A stretch of DNA of 43,311 nt from Seminavis robusta (lineage: Eukaryota > Bacillariophyta > Bacillariophyceae > Naviculales > Naviculaceae): NCBI GenBank assembly GCA_903772945.1, contig CAICTM010000901.1, positions 1 to 43,311 of the forward strand, in the 5' to 3' direction. Both the position numbers and the translations under genes were made by a program. Under the pieces are notes generated by a model. It ran no database searches. It saw only the letters and a program-made list of their open reading frames with translations, and had not been told where the DNA came from. Positions 1-9,279 of the stretch are shown here, in pieces; within the stretch, counting starts at the first letter, position 1, and every line of letters begins with the position of its first letter.

Positions 1-72
1 TTGATTAATCTAACTATCTAAGAGATGTAAATTATGTATTTCCAAATAAGTGATAGATTTATTGATTATTTT

Positions 73-454
73 CTAGAATAAGCCTGCAATTGTAAAGCTG
101 TAAAGCTGAATTGTAAGCTGTATCCCGTCGCAGTCGGAATTTTCACTGAGCCATAATTCTGCTGTGGACTCATTGTAGAAAGCAGCACTGTAGGTTGTGA
201 CTGTGCTGGTTGCTTGAATTTTGTTTACTATTCTGGTGATTCTGTACCATTGGAGGGTCCTCCACAGAATCACGGTACTCCTTGTAGAGGTGATTCATCG
301 TCTTGTTGACAGTTCCTACAAAAGCATACTGGCCCATGCCCACAAATGGAAGGATGTTGTTGATCCAAACATCCTTTTGATCCAACAGAGCTGGCAAAAT
401 AGCATCCAGTTTCTGTTTCTTCGGTTTGGGCTCAGATGACATTGTAGATGCCAT
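73..454 (-). pseudogene. F-box-like/ankyrin-family N-terminal fragment, frameshifted
   Basis: Reading down from an ATG at 454, the first ~70 residues contain a Lys-rich start followed by the core ILPFVGMGQYAFVGTVNK, which I recognise as the F-box-like N-terminus of a large diatom family that usually continues into ankyrin repeats. Around 200-255 the similarity appears to move to another frame, which carries TYSAAFYNESTAELWLSEN, also family-like, and runs down to 73. The body of the protein and any ankyrin repeats are missing. I infer a truncated, frameshifted pseudogene. An unrecognised intron is the alternative explanation for the frame change. Family assignment is from memory of the motif, not a search. 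Confidence 0.5.
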
Positions 455-1580
455 TGTTACTCTTCTCCGCTCTGCAAGGAAAGGAAACTCTGGCTAGGAA
501 CAGCCCGACCAGTACAACGGACCCACTAGTACAAACTTCTTGGGGAACCCGGATGTTCCGTGTTGTTCTCTCACAAAATCGCCTCCTCATTTTTTGATCT
601 GCTACCTCTGAGGCTGATGAAGCGGCTGTCAATACCCCTATCAACTTTGCCATGATAGAGAAGATAGCAACACCCCGAGATGTGGGATACATAATTTGGA
701 CATGCCGGTCACAGTGGTGATAGTGACTTGTTTATTTGTCGGCTGTGGGGGCAACAAATGGCTAGCAAAGTAGAGCTGCCATTTCTGACCATTTTATCTG
801 TCACCAACAGGTCGGCCAAGCCCAAGCCCCATTATTAGCCCAGTCAAGCCCAGTCAGGCCCAGCTGACAGAGCCATGTGTACATGTGAGTGACCAGACAA
901 CCATGGAAAGGCCAAATGCATCACTCAGGTCAGAAGAACTACTAAAATTGATGGTGGAGTTTTGGATCTCTCATTTTGGATCTCTGTCTTGGGTTGTCAC
1001 CTTTTCTATTAACTCGTTGGATCCTACTCACTGTCAATGATATCATCCTACTCAATTTGCCTATTAGACTAATTGGAATGGTTGGTTTGATAGCAGAAGA
1101 ACGGCACAGTCCAAAATGAGGGTGAAGTTGAGAACTTGGAAATATTTGGAAGAAAAATGAAGCATCTAGTTTGACATAAGATAATGCCTGCTGCATGGCT
1201 GAAACCACTACAACCAGCACATGGCTGCGACAAGCAAAGAATGTAGACAGCTCTAGATAGTTAGCTTGGTTGTGTATGTGCCATATTGGTTGAAATCTTC
1301 TTTTCCTCTACCTGGTATTGCTTGCCATGCCACCATTGCGGTATCACTTGCGATCAACCACCGTCAGTGCAGCCACCATACAGTGCTGGTGTGCCAGTAT
1401 GGTACCGGTACCGTACCTGCCAGTAGGCCCTGGTACCGTTGCTACAGTAAACAGCTCTGTTGTTTTGTGTAATACAACTTTGTACTGGTCGGGCCGTTCC
1501 TAGCTGAGTTTTCTGTTGTCTTCTTGGTGGTTCTCTTCCCTTGGTGTGTTCTCTTCTTGCTGGGTTGGATTGTCGTCAGC
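455..1580. other. Intergenic, no supported gene
   Basis: No reading frame here has a convincing start or recognisable motif. The only structure seen is a short tandem repetition of AGCCCAGTCA-like units at about 829-865. One TACCGGTA palindrome lies at 1403-1410. Confidence 0.5.
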
Positions 1581-1990
1581 GTGCGGAAATGGGCTTCCCA
1601 GGAGAACTGTTATTTAAAGGCAGCTGCGTGAAACTAGACTAGTTTCACGAAGATGTGCGTGAAACTAGCCGTTTTGCTGAGTGAAACTAGCTAGTTTCGC
1701 ACAGGCCTGCGTGAAACTAGCCGTTAGTTTCACGCACGTGAAACTATGTTCAGTCGTGCGTGAAACTATCAATCTATGGGTAGTAATCACTAGTAAATCT
1801 TGCATGAAACTAGCCGTTGTTCTGCGTGAAACTAACTGTTTCTTGATAGTTTCACGCAGATCTGCGTGAAACTAAGTAATAGTTTCACGCAACGTGAAAC
1901 TGGGTGAAACACTGCGTGAAATTAACGGTTCTGCTTTAAACTAGCCGTTAGTTTCACCCAGACTTGTTCATTTAAGTCCCATTTCCGCAC
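1581..1990. mobile_element. Small TIR-bounded element with internal TGCGTGAAACTA array
   Basis: The 13 bp GTGCGGAAATGGG at 1581-1593 recurs as its exact reverse complement at 1978-1990, bounding 410 bp. The interior from about 1626 to 1965 consists largely of direct and inverted copies of TGCGTGAAACTA, many followed by GCCGTT. One pair at 1627-1649 forms a perfect palindrome with 11 bp arms and a single central base. There is no coding capacity. I see no clean target-site duplication, so calling it a non-autonomous DNA transposon is inference. The architecture matches the element at 34255-34586. Confidence 0.55.
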
Positions 1991-2154
1991 CCTGCGGGGA
2001 AAGTTACTATGGGTTAGAGAGAGCTACAGTACGGCTGTTTATGATGAGGATGGGGACGGACAGAGAGACATGATGCAGGAACGCAAGGCAAGCAATCAAG
2101 TGCGCAAGCAGGGCAACGTGGAAACGAAGGGTGCTTGGTAAAAACGCTGTCTTA

Positions 2155-2507
2155 GAGCATTCAACACCGAAGTCACCCATAGCACAAAACCCAAATGGTT
2201 GGCATCGAGTATCGCCGGCCGACCTGAATCGAGTGAGTCAAATGCGATTTGGGGATTTGGGTTGAGTAAGCTCCAACGCAAATCGGAACTGTTTGCGCAG
2301 CCCCAACAGCCGACCCAAACCCATTTGACTAATTGGATTCAAATTTACTTAGGGGGCAAATCTTCCACATCATCAATGACGTCACAATAACATCACAATA
2401 GGTGCGAGGTGGTTCTCTTTTGCGAGCAAGCATAGCCTTGCTGCGAGTGTGTCAAGCCAAGGAGCATTTGGGTTTTGTGCTATGGGTGACCCTGGTGTTG
2501 AATGCTC
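2155..2507. mobile_element. MITE-like element with 43 bp terminal inverted repeats
   Basis: Positions 2155-2197 and 2465-2507 are inverted repeats of 43 bp that match at 40 positions by eye; three mismatches cluster in the middle. The 353 bp unit has no long reading frame. Size, long TIRs and lack of coding sequence fit a miniature inverted-repeat transposable element. The flanking triplets are TTA on the left and TTC on the right, at best an imperfect target duplication. The interior contains a CRE-like TGACGTCA at 2377-2384. Confidence 0.7.
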
Positions 2508-2728
2508 TTCTAATTAGAGGGGTAAATCAGTTTTAACGCTAACTCTCATTCCCAATTTCGTTGGTCTTTTTCGGCACTTGGATCTTGGATCTTCGTATGC
2601 GCACCCCCGAGCTTGTATGAGCAACCAAATTGAACCCCAACAACTTACTTAGTAGACTAGCTAGTAGTCTACTCCTCAAATCTTTCGCAACGACAACAAC
2701 ACAACAACCCACTCGACCTGCTTCGATC

Positions 2729-2932
2729 ATGATTGCTTGCGGTGCCATCTACGCGTACAACAAGTACTGTAAGACCTCAGATGAGGCAGCAACGAAACTC
2801 CAATCTACCTGGAGGGGGCGGAGGGCACGAAAGAGACTCCTCGTGAAGGGGCAAAAAGTCAACGAAAGTGGCAAAGGCATCGGTGGTCTTTGCGGGTCGC
2901 TGGTCAAGGATGATAAAGAAGAAACCAAGTAG
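2729..2932 (+). CDS. Small IQ-motif protein, hypothetical
   Basis: From the first ATG (2729) the frame encodes 67 residues. The central stretch AATKLQSTWRGRRARKRL fits the IQ motif consensus (IQxxxRGxxxR), with Leu-Gln in the IQ position and the conserved RG and basic residues. Such motifs bind calmodulin or myosin light chains. The segment before it (MIACGAIYAYNKYC) is mildly hydrophobic. The tail is lysine-rich and has no other domain. I see no intron and no family match beyond the motif, and the product is short, so this may be a real small gene, an exon of something larger, or chance. Confidence 0.35.
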   Translation: MIACGAIYAYNKYCKTSDEAATKLQSTWRGRRARKRLLVKGQKVNESGKGIGGLCGSLVKDDKEETK

Positions 2933-3904
2933 AGGATCGATGTATGCATATATGTTCGGCATGACGTTCAAAAATTGGGGAGTGGAGTTCAAAAGCATCT
3001 TGGATCAGTCATCTACAGTACGGCACAACAACCGTGTTGATAAGCTAAAACAACGGTTAGTACAAAACGCCATTATTCTAGCTACACTACTGGTACCGGT
3101 AGCTAGCTAGGCATACCCTTGACCAGCACTGTCGCTGATCTGTCTTTTCCGGAATCAGTTGGCTAACTTCTATGACGGTCGCTCGGGTAGCCTTCAAGAG
3201 TTCGTCTTTGTCGAGGACCCTTGCTGCTATTAAAATCTACCATCAGGTCTGGTCGGGTTGCCGGGACTTCCGCCTCCTTGTGGGCGGTTGTCAGGGACAT
3301 GTGATTTCAGAAGAAGAAAGACTGAAATAAGCAAGTTTACTCACACACTTTTGAATCACTAAACGCAGGCTTTGACTCTGTGGTAATTGAGTTTTTCATC
3401 ACCCCGTGCGTGGGAATCATCAGTGCTTGGGCTCCTGTGGTAGGGTAGTAATGAAGAAATGTTGGTTTGTGTGGGCAGGCTCTGTATATTTCGTTGCAGT
3501 AGTTGATTAGTTTCTCTGGTGACTCTCTGGATCGATTCAGGATTTTGAGTCGCTCCCTATTGTAATGGCTGAAATGTCGTGTCCCACAGGTTTTGACATT
3601 GCTTGGATGATGTTCCTTTGAAGATCTGGAGAGATGTCTTTTGTTCCAGTTCACGCTAGCTATTAATAGACCTCGAGAGCTGTCCGTGCAATCCATCTCT
3701 TACTTGCCAACGTTGCAGTCTCATGCCTTGTGCACCCTGTCTGCTCACCTAATCTCAAGTTTGTTTGAAGTCGCTGGCACGATACTGCATGGTTTGGGCG
3801 GGAAGCTCGGTCAACTAAACTTTGGTGCGAGCGACTGTTGATCATGCTCCAAAACCCACAAAAACAAACTACATACATGTAATGTACTGTCTGTGATTTA
3901 CAAT
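2933..3904. other. Intergenic with one unconvincing minus-strand ORF
   Basis: A 119-codon ATG-initiated frame lies at 3337-3696 on the minus strand, but it has no recognisable domain, signal or composition bias. A TACCGGTA followed by GCTAGCTAG lies at 3094-3109. Nothing else was recognised. Confidence 0.4.
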
Positions 3905-4810
3905 CTAGTAGTATCCACCACCGCCGCCGCCGCCGCCAAGTTGTTCGATAGAAACATAGAGGGGATACTCGAGAGGTCCTGGGTTCTTGATCTGAATGGT
4001 ACTTCCAGAACTGGGTGGGTCAATGACGGCAGTCCAGGGACGAGCACTGCCGTCATCGGAATAAACTTCGGCACTCTGCTTGACGTTGTTGGGACCATCC
4101 CAGACTTGGACATTGGCATAGTAGGGGAATCCTTGAGACCAAACTTCCACAATGCAGGGACCAGAAACGGTAAAGGACTCTTGCGCGCCGTTGCCTTCAA
4201 TGCGCATGGTCTGTCGTCGCGAGGTGCCCATCATGCGGCCTCCCACAATGGCACTGGCGTAAATGGGGAACTCGGAGCTACCCGTGTTGTCAATGGTCAA
4301 CGAGTTGCCAACACTGCCGCCGTATCCTCCGTTGTTGGCCTTGAAATTGGCAAAACCCACTTGTTCCCACTTCCAGGCTCTTCCATCTTCACTCCACAAC
4401 GTCATGGAAGCAGGCGTATTGTCGGGACCCTCCCACACTTCAACCTTGGCGTTCAGTGGACGGCCGTCCGTCTCTAATTCCACCTGCATGGAATCGCTGT
4501 AGGTGGTGTCAAAGGTCCGGCGGGATCCCCCTTCGATTTTGGAGACATCATTGCCATTGCTACCATAGTAAGTATTTCCATTGCCGCCATAGTAACTTTG
4601 GCCTCCTGGACCACGTGGTGCTGGGGGGTAATAGCCCCTGCCGTATCCCATGGGAGGACGGCCCGTTTGAATGTCGAACATGTCGGACGTGGTCATAATG
4701 TTCAGTTGGGTTGCAGACGACGACGATGTGCCGGGCAGGGGAGTCGTCGTAAAGGCGGCGCCGGACGCCAACACTGTGGCGAGAACGAAGTTGATGGCAG
4801 GGATCTTCAT
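3905..4810 (-). CDS. Plastid-targeted duplicated-domain protein with Gly-rich tail
   Basis: The start chosen is the ATG at 4810, because it opens a hydrophobic signal peptide ending in SGAAFTTTP, an ASAFAP-like motif with Phe about residue 20; this is the bipartite entry signal of diatom plastids. The frame stays open upstream to 5209, but that extension would bury the signal. The protein is 301 residues. After a Gly/Tyr-rich linker there are two copies of a ~75-residue module: KVEVWEGPDNTP...WSEDGRAW and NVQVWDGPNNV...YSDDGSARPW, each followed by a strand-like end (FPIYASA and YPLYVSI). The extreme C-terminus is poly-Gly plus YY. I infer a beta-rich plastid protein. I recognise the module as a conserved stramenopile type but know no function. 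Confidence 0.75.
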   Translation of the reverse strand: MKIPAINFVLATVLASGAAFTTTPLPGTSSSSATQLNIMTTSDMFDIQTGRPPMGYGRGYYPPAPRGPGGQSYYGGNGNTYYGSNGNDVSKIEGGSRRTFDTTYSDSMQVELETDGRPLNAKVEVWEGPDNTPASMTLWSEDGRAWKWEQVGFANFKANNGGYGGSVGNSLTIDNTGSSEFPIYASAIVGGRMMGTSRRQTMRIEGNGAQESFTVSGPCIVEVWSQGFPYYANVQVWDGPNNVKQSAEVYSDDGSARPWTAVIDPPSSGSTIQIKNPGPLEYPLYVSIEQLGGGGGGGGYY

Positions 4811-4992
4811 GGTGCTTTCAATGTAGGTACGGTATGTGAGGAAAAGTGGGGATGCTGACAACAGCAGTATTTGTGTCAGATGCAAGAAAACTGGATGGAA
4901 GCCACAGAGTGAAGGGCTGTTGAGGCTCGTCTTCAGTGTGATGTTGCCTTCTTCGAGAAAAAATGACGAAGATACCCTCGAGTTCTGGTGAG

Positions 4993-5036
4993 ACGTCATG
5001 AGTGGCACGTACTTCAACTTTTGCAGTCCCACGTCA
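4993..5036 (-). promoter_or_regulatory. Two TGACGT (CRE/CCRE-like) hexamers upstream of the plastid-protein gene
   Basis: ACGTCA at 4993-4998 and 5031-5036 reads TGACGT on the coding strand, about 185 and 225 bp before the chosen ATG. In the diatom Phaeodactylum, TGACGT-type CO2/cAMP-responsive elements bound by bZIP factors control plastid carbonic anhydrase. Hexamers this short arise by chance, so the assignment is tentative. Confidence 0.25.
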
Positions 5037-5210
5037 GCATCCTGTACCGTAGGCTTTGAGGCTCTGCCACCTAATTTCACTGTAGCCCTTCCAGAAGCGG
5101 AGCTATTGCCTTTGGAAGGAAGAAAGAATGCGCGGAAGCTCATTATTTCAAAAGATTGAGGCCATTGGTAAATGTGGCTATCGCCCGGCAACGACTGACT
5201 GGACAACATT

Positions 5211-5769
5211 AGAGCCAGAATAATTACATGTATGACTAGCTAGCTAGCCCCTCCCGTAAACAAACCGGACAAAACAATTATTTTATCAAGCAATGGAACT
5301 ACCGCACCTTTTAGAGGTCCCAGACCGTGGAAAACCCCTTGCATGGGGATTCTGGCTTATCAACCCAGCAGCCAACTTCAGTTTTGGTATCAGCGGAATA
5401 TCGGGAAACAGCAGCGGTGTCGTACAGTACCGTAGTGAAGTTGTGTTGGCATAGTTGCGATGAGTAGTGGCCTTTGGATTGTGTCTCACCGCTCTCGCTA
5501 GTCGAACCAAACCAAACCAAACCAAACCAATCTAAAGGCACACCTATCTGATTCTGGCTTGTATCCCAGCTTAGCTGAAACATCCACACTAGTCCAACCA
5601 ACCCAAGGCAAACTAAATTATCTGATTCTGGTGATGGCTTGCCAACTTGCTCTCTCTGAACAAGTAGTCGGACTTCTTCCAAAAGAAAGGTGCACTTGCA
5701 ATATATATGTGTTATAAGAAATTTCTATTCTACATGCAGTTCCTCGTAGTGGGACTCTATCAGGCACAT
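5211..5769. other. Intergenic with ACCAA microsatellite and a repeated 13-mer
   Basis: An (ACCAA)n run of about five units lies near 5504-5530. TATCTGATTCTGG occurs twice, near 5546 and 5620, in direct orientation. No gene was recognised between the plastid-protein gene's upstream region and the 3' end of the next minus-strand gene. Confidence 0.5.
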
Positions 5770-6606
5770 TCACTTCTGGCTGCCGTCCAAAACTCTGCCA
5801 ATCAAAGAACAATACTCTTCCTTGTGGTCCTTCAAGAGCTGGACATGGTCACTGTCACCAAATCGCTCCACCAAGACATTGGCTCCTTCATGAGCTTTCC
5901 GAGTCTCAACCAGTTCATCCAGTTTTTCGTATGGCAAGATAGTATCCGCTGTGGTGTAGATGAACGCCTGCACTCCAGCATATTGTGGAGAGTCTTCCCA
6001 ATGAGACCAAAATTTGTCCGGGTAGGGCTTTTTCCCTCGCGCTTTCATGACAGAGTTTTGAGAGTTTTGGTAAATCGACACGAAAAAGATGGCTGTAGAA
6101 GACAGCACACGATTTGGCAAGGCTGTACGAATGGCTCGACCAAATGCAGCCGCATCCGGGAAAATTGGTGCAGAATCAATAATCTCGCCTCCAAGTTGAT
6201 AGCGATCTCGAATCAACTTCCAGTTGTCCACATCCTCAGCATTATTGTTAGTATTGATCTTTTCCATCATTTGTTTTTGCATTCGGTAGAGGGGTACACA
6301 TCCGCCGTTGCTAAAGGCATGGCAGATTAGTGGTACATCATCGCCACCTTGGCGCAAGTGCTTGCATGCTTCCTTTACCACCAGGTTGACCAATGCATCG
6401 GTCTTGACGAGGTTTATAAACATGATGGATTTCTTATCAAGAATGGCAGAGATGGTGGTGCATCCACATTGTTCATAGAGGTCAGCATACTTTTTCAAGT
6501 GTCGGAACTGGGCACCAAACCAGCCAAGTAGAATGACAACTGCTTTGGGTTGATCGCCGTTGGGAGGAGCCTCCACAACTAGTTTGGGCTTGGATGAATT
6601 GGGCAT
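5770..6606 (-). CDS. TMEM53/DUF829-family alpha/beta hydrolase-like protein
   Basis: A 278-residue intronless frame starts at the ATG at 6606. Near the N-terminus VVILLGWFGAQFRHLKKYADLY matches the opening of the TMEM53/DUF829 family: a strand, then G-W-x-G-A and a KY...Y helix. HAFSNGGC near residue 115 is the family's nucleophile-elbow equivalent, with Ser between Phe and Asn. DSAPIFPD and YTTADTILPYEKLDELV follow in the expected order, with a C-terminal DSDHVQLLKDHKEEY that supplies the catalytic-position His. In animals TMEM53 is a nuclear-envelope protein; the reaction is unknown. There is no signal peptide and no clear membrane helix here, so a soluble or peripheral protein is likely. 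Length matches the family (~250-300). Confidence 0.85.
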   Translation of the reverse strand: MPNSSKPKLVVEAPPNGDQPKAVVILLGWFGAQFRHLKKYADLYEQCGCTTISAILDKKSIMFINLVKTDALVNLVVKEACKHLRQGGDDVPLICHAFSNGGCVPLYRMQKQMMEKINTNNNAEDVDNWKLIRDRYQLGGEIIDSAPIFPDAAAFGRAIRTALPNRVLSSTAIFFVSIYQNSQNSVMKARGKKPYPDKFWSHWEDSPQYAGVQAFIYTTADTILPYEKLDELVETRKAHEGANVLVERFGDSDHVQLLKDHKEEYCSLIGRVLDGSQK

Positions 6607-8206
6607 TGTCGGGTGTGATGGTTGGATTTTTTTGTGTTTGGTTTAGTCTGCTTTGTGAGAGAAGACGAGGAAGAGTGACTTGGACAATTCAAATTGATGC
6701 TTTGACAGTCGTTGGCAAGAGGATATCGGTAAGGGTGTTATGTTGCAAGGTTGGCTTGCAGCCTTGTAGTTTTTTTAGGGAGTGGGAGTCAGTGGGAGCT
6801 TTTTCAATCCCACATGGACTTGCACACCAAACCATAGTGCACTGGCTGCAAGCATGCCGTTAATGCGTCGAGCCGCGCTATTCTGTGCATTTTGCAATTG
6901 TCCGTGATCTTGCACTCATCATGGGATCCGTCGAACGGAACCGGAAGCTCTGGGCTGCTTCAAAGTGTGCTATCGTGCTATCGCACGTCAACAAGAAGGC
7001 GTCTGAGAAGAATGCTTCTGGAAGATCCAGGGAGCGAAGCAGTCCTGCCCAGAAAGCTTCTCATCTCATTGGGAAATCTCTGGAGTGCAGGCTGCATCTA
7101 CATGTACAACAGAGCTGATACCATACCGGTACTAGGTGCGAATCGAATGATTCAATCATGTCATACCGTGCGGTACCGTACATGTTGTACATGTACAAAA
7201 ACTGGATTGAGCTGGTTGAGACTCCGCCACCATCCACCGTGGCTGGGCATGAAGAATCCAACATGTTGGTGGAGAAGTTGCTTTGATGAAAGTGGTGGCC
7301 ATTTTCAGTTCTTGAAATGCCCGCAAGGAAGAGTTTTTTTGTTTTTGACTGGCAACTCCCTGTTTCCGGCATCATTTTGGACCAAATTCAGAATAGAAAG
7401 CTTCATTCTGCAGGCGGATTGCACGTGACAATTCAGAAGACTCCCTGCGGCTTTATTTTGTGAGAGGGTGCGTTGGCAACTTGCTTCAGCCGTGTGCCAG
7501 ACTAGTTTGTGAAATGTCCTTCCTATCACTGTCTCTGGTCCATTAGCTATGGGTTCCATTTCTGCCTGTGCCACTGGCAGCACCTGCTAAGGTGATTTGC
7601 GGGGAGGGTGAATTGTGCAGCCAGTCAGAGCTCCACAGGTTTCATCTATTCCGGATACGAAGACGAGCAGTTGAGTGCTGGGCAGTGTGCTCTGTCTTTG
7701 GGTTCTTGTTGTTTTTCTCGCCAGTTTGCAAGGTTCCCGCTGGCTGAGAAAATGGTTGTGCCATCTACGACTACTTCTCACTACAAAGTTGCAATTCTTG
7801 CTCATTTAATTCTTTGGCCTCATCAGGCTACGGTACCTATGCTTCTCGCCTTTTTCCCATCTGCGACGGTTTATTTATTTCTATAGAGTTGTACTCGTGC
7901 GACTGTGGTGTCAAATCAAACTACTGTAGAGCACAGGACCGCAGAGGAAAGGGTGTGCGACAACCACAACGCAACACAGAGAACAGATTGTTTCGTCTGG
8001 ATGATATCTTTCCGTACGCATCGCACTAAAGGACCAAGAGTGGCTGGTCTCCATGCCAATCATATCCTCAGGCATGATGGTTGTAGTAGGTTAGTGAGTG
8101 AATTGTGTGAATTGTGACACCCAAGATTTGGCCATTCAGGAATGTTCCAACTCCGTTCGACAGCAAATTGTAGATTGCACCATCTCCCAATCCTTCTTCT
8201 ATCACA
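6607..8206. other. 1.6 kb intergenic region, no supported gene
   Basis: Several open frames of 70-180 codons exist on both strands, but none has a recognisable domain, plausible splice structure or low-complexity signature of coding sequence. TACCGGTA lies at 7124-7131. Nothing else was recognised. Confidence 0.45.
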
Positions 8207-9097
8207 CTAGTGTTTCTTGAGCGGCACCTTGAGGACCTGACATTGGACTTCTCCATCTGCATTTTTCTGAACCACACAAAGGACGACATTGTCTCCGACT
8301 TGAATTTCTCGTTCCGATACGGATCGGTAGGCATCCACGAGAATCGAGACGGCTTCCTGTGCGGAACAATCCACTAGTGTGGGGACTGTCGTGGTTTTTT
8401 GGTGTGTGCTGCCAGTAGTAGCTTGTAGTGTTCGAAATTTGCGATCCAAAATGGGTTGCAGCAGTTGTCGTCCAGTTCCGGCACTGGCCACGGCCACAGC
8501 TTCGTACGATCCAATGGCGTCGTAGCAAAATACTTGTCCTTCCCCTTCCGGTGACAATCCGGCCAGGACACAAAAACTATAAAAAGGAAACGTGCGTCGA
8601 CTGTAGAGGACTTGACTGAGCAATGTGGGATCGACACCATTGCTGGAAGTAGTTCCAAAATAGTGGGCCGTACGAAATTCGGCTTGAATGGTTCGTTTCA
8701 AAGCTTCGCAGTCTGCTGCACATCCAGCCGATCCAATAATTGTGGGAGCAAATGACAACGTTGTGGTTGTGCCTAATAACAAGTCAGTGTCGTGTTGGGC
8801 CATCCACAAACGACTGGTCACGTAATCGCGAGAGACAATGTCGTAGCCACTTTCGCCGACAAAGCGCGTGTCCGACGCAATCACTACAAAATCCTTGGCA
8901 GCCACGGCCGAGACCAACCCTCCATTGACGGTGTACGGTTCAAAGTCACGTCCAACTACTCGTGTTGATAGTAGTATTAGTATCAGCAGTGGTGAAATAC
9001 GAGGGATCATCCTTTTGTTGCTTATTATTATTGACATTGTCAGCCGTGTTGATGGCAGCGTTGTTGTCTGTTGGCAGAGAGAAGAAGTGCCATGCAT
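8207..9097 (-). CDS. PSMB1: 20S proteasome beta-6 type subunit with N-terminal hydrophobic leader
   Basis: The protein is 296 residues from the ATG at 9097; in-frame ATGs at 9037 and 9010 are alternatives. From FEPYTVNGGLVSAV onward it follows beta-6 closely: VIASDTR, GSAGCAADCEALK, LLSQVLYSRRTFPFY, GEGQVFCYDAIGSYE, LLQPILD and the ERE-GD near the end. Beta-6 is a non-catalytic subunit of the proteasome core, so no active-site Thr is expected. The oddity is residues ~30-50, RISPLLILILLSTRVVG, which form a strongly hydrophobic, signal-peptide-like segment right before the mature beta-6 sequence. Beta-6 normally has only a short propeptide. The gene is divergent from the LarB homologue with about 180 bp between start codons. 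Two insertions (SSNGVD and TGSTHQKTTT regions) also look unusual. Confidence 0.85.
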   Translation of the reverse strand: MHGTSSLCQQTTTLPSTRLTMSIIISNKRMIPRISPLLILILLSTRVVGRDFEPYTVNGGLVSAVAAKDFVVIASDTRFVGESGYDIVSRDYVTSRLWMAQHDTDLLLGTTTTLSFAPTIIGSAGCAADCEALKRTIQAEFRTAHYFGTTSSNGVDPTLLSQVLYSRRTFPFYSFCVLAGLSPEGEGQVFCYDAIGSYEAVAVASAGTGRQLLQPILDRKFRTLQATTGSTHQKTTTVPTLVDCSAQEAVSILVDAYRSVSEREIQVGDNVVLCVVQKNADGEVQCQVLKVPLKKH

Positions 9098-9279
9098 GTG
9101 CCATGGTCGATCTTCTTTGATTGGGAACTGTCTTTTGTGCGATCTTTTAAAATTTTGTTGGCTTAATCACGTTCGTGAGTGACGTCAGTCGACCATTGGC
9201 TGACAACAAGCCCATCGCGAAGTTTCCTTTTTGCTACTCAATACGCCCACAACAACCGTCGAACATTCCATCCAGTACA
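9098..9279. promoter_or_regulatory. Shared divergent promoter region with CRE-like TGACGTCA
   Basis: This short spacer separates the divergent start codons of the proteasome-like and LarB-like genes, so both promoters must lie in or overlap it. It contains the palindrome TGACGTCA at 9180-9187, a bZIP/CRE-type site. Function is inferred from position only. Confidence 0.4.

Noticed and set aside
1581..1990. CRISPR array
   Set aside because: Repeats occur in both orientations with irregular spacing and no unique equal-length spacers, in eukaryotic DNA with no cas genes.
3337..3696. 119-codon ATG-initiated frame on the minus strand
   Set aside because: No motif, signal or family resemblance; kept only as a note in the intergenic entry.
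4811..5209. N-terminal extension of the plastid tandem-domain protein
   Set aside because: The internal ATG at 4810 opens a proper signal peptide with an ASAFAP-like motif; the extension would bury it and has no domain character.
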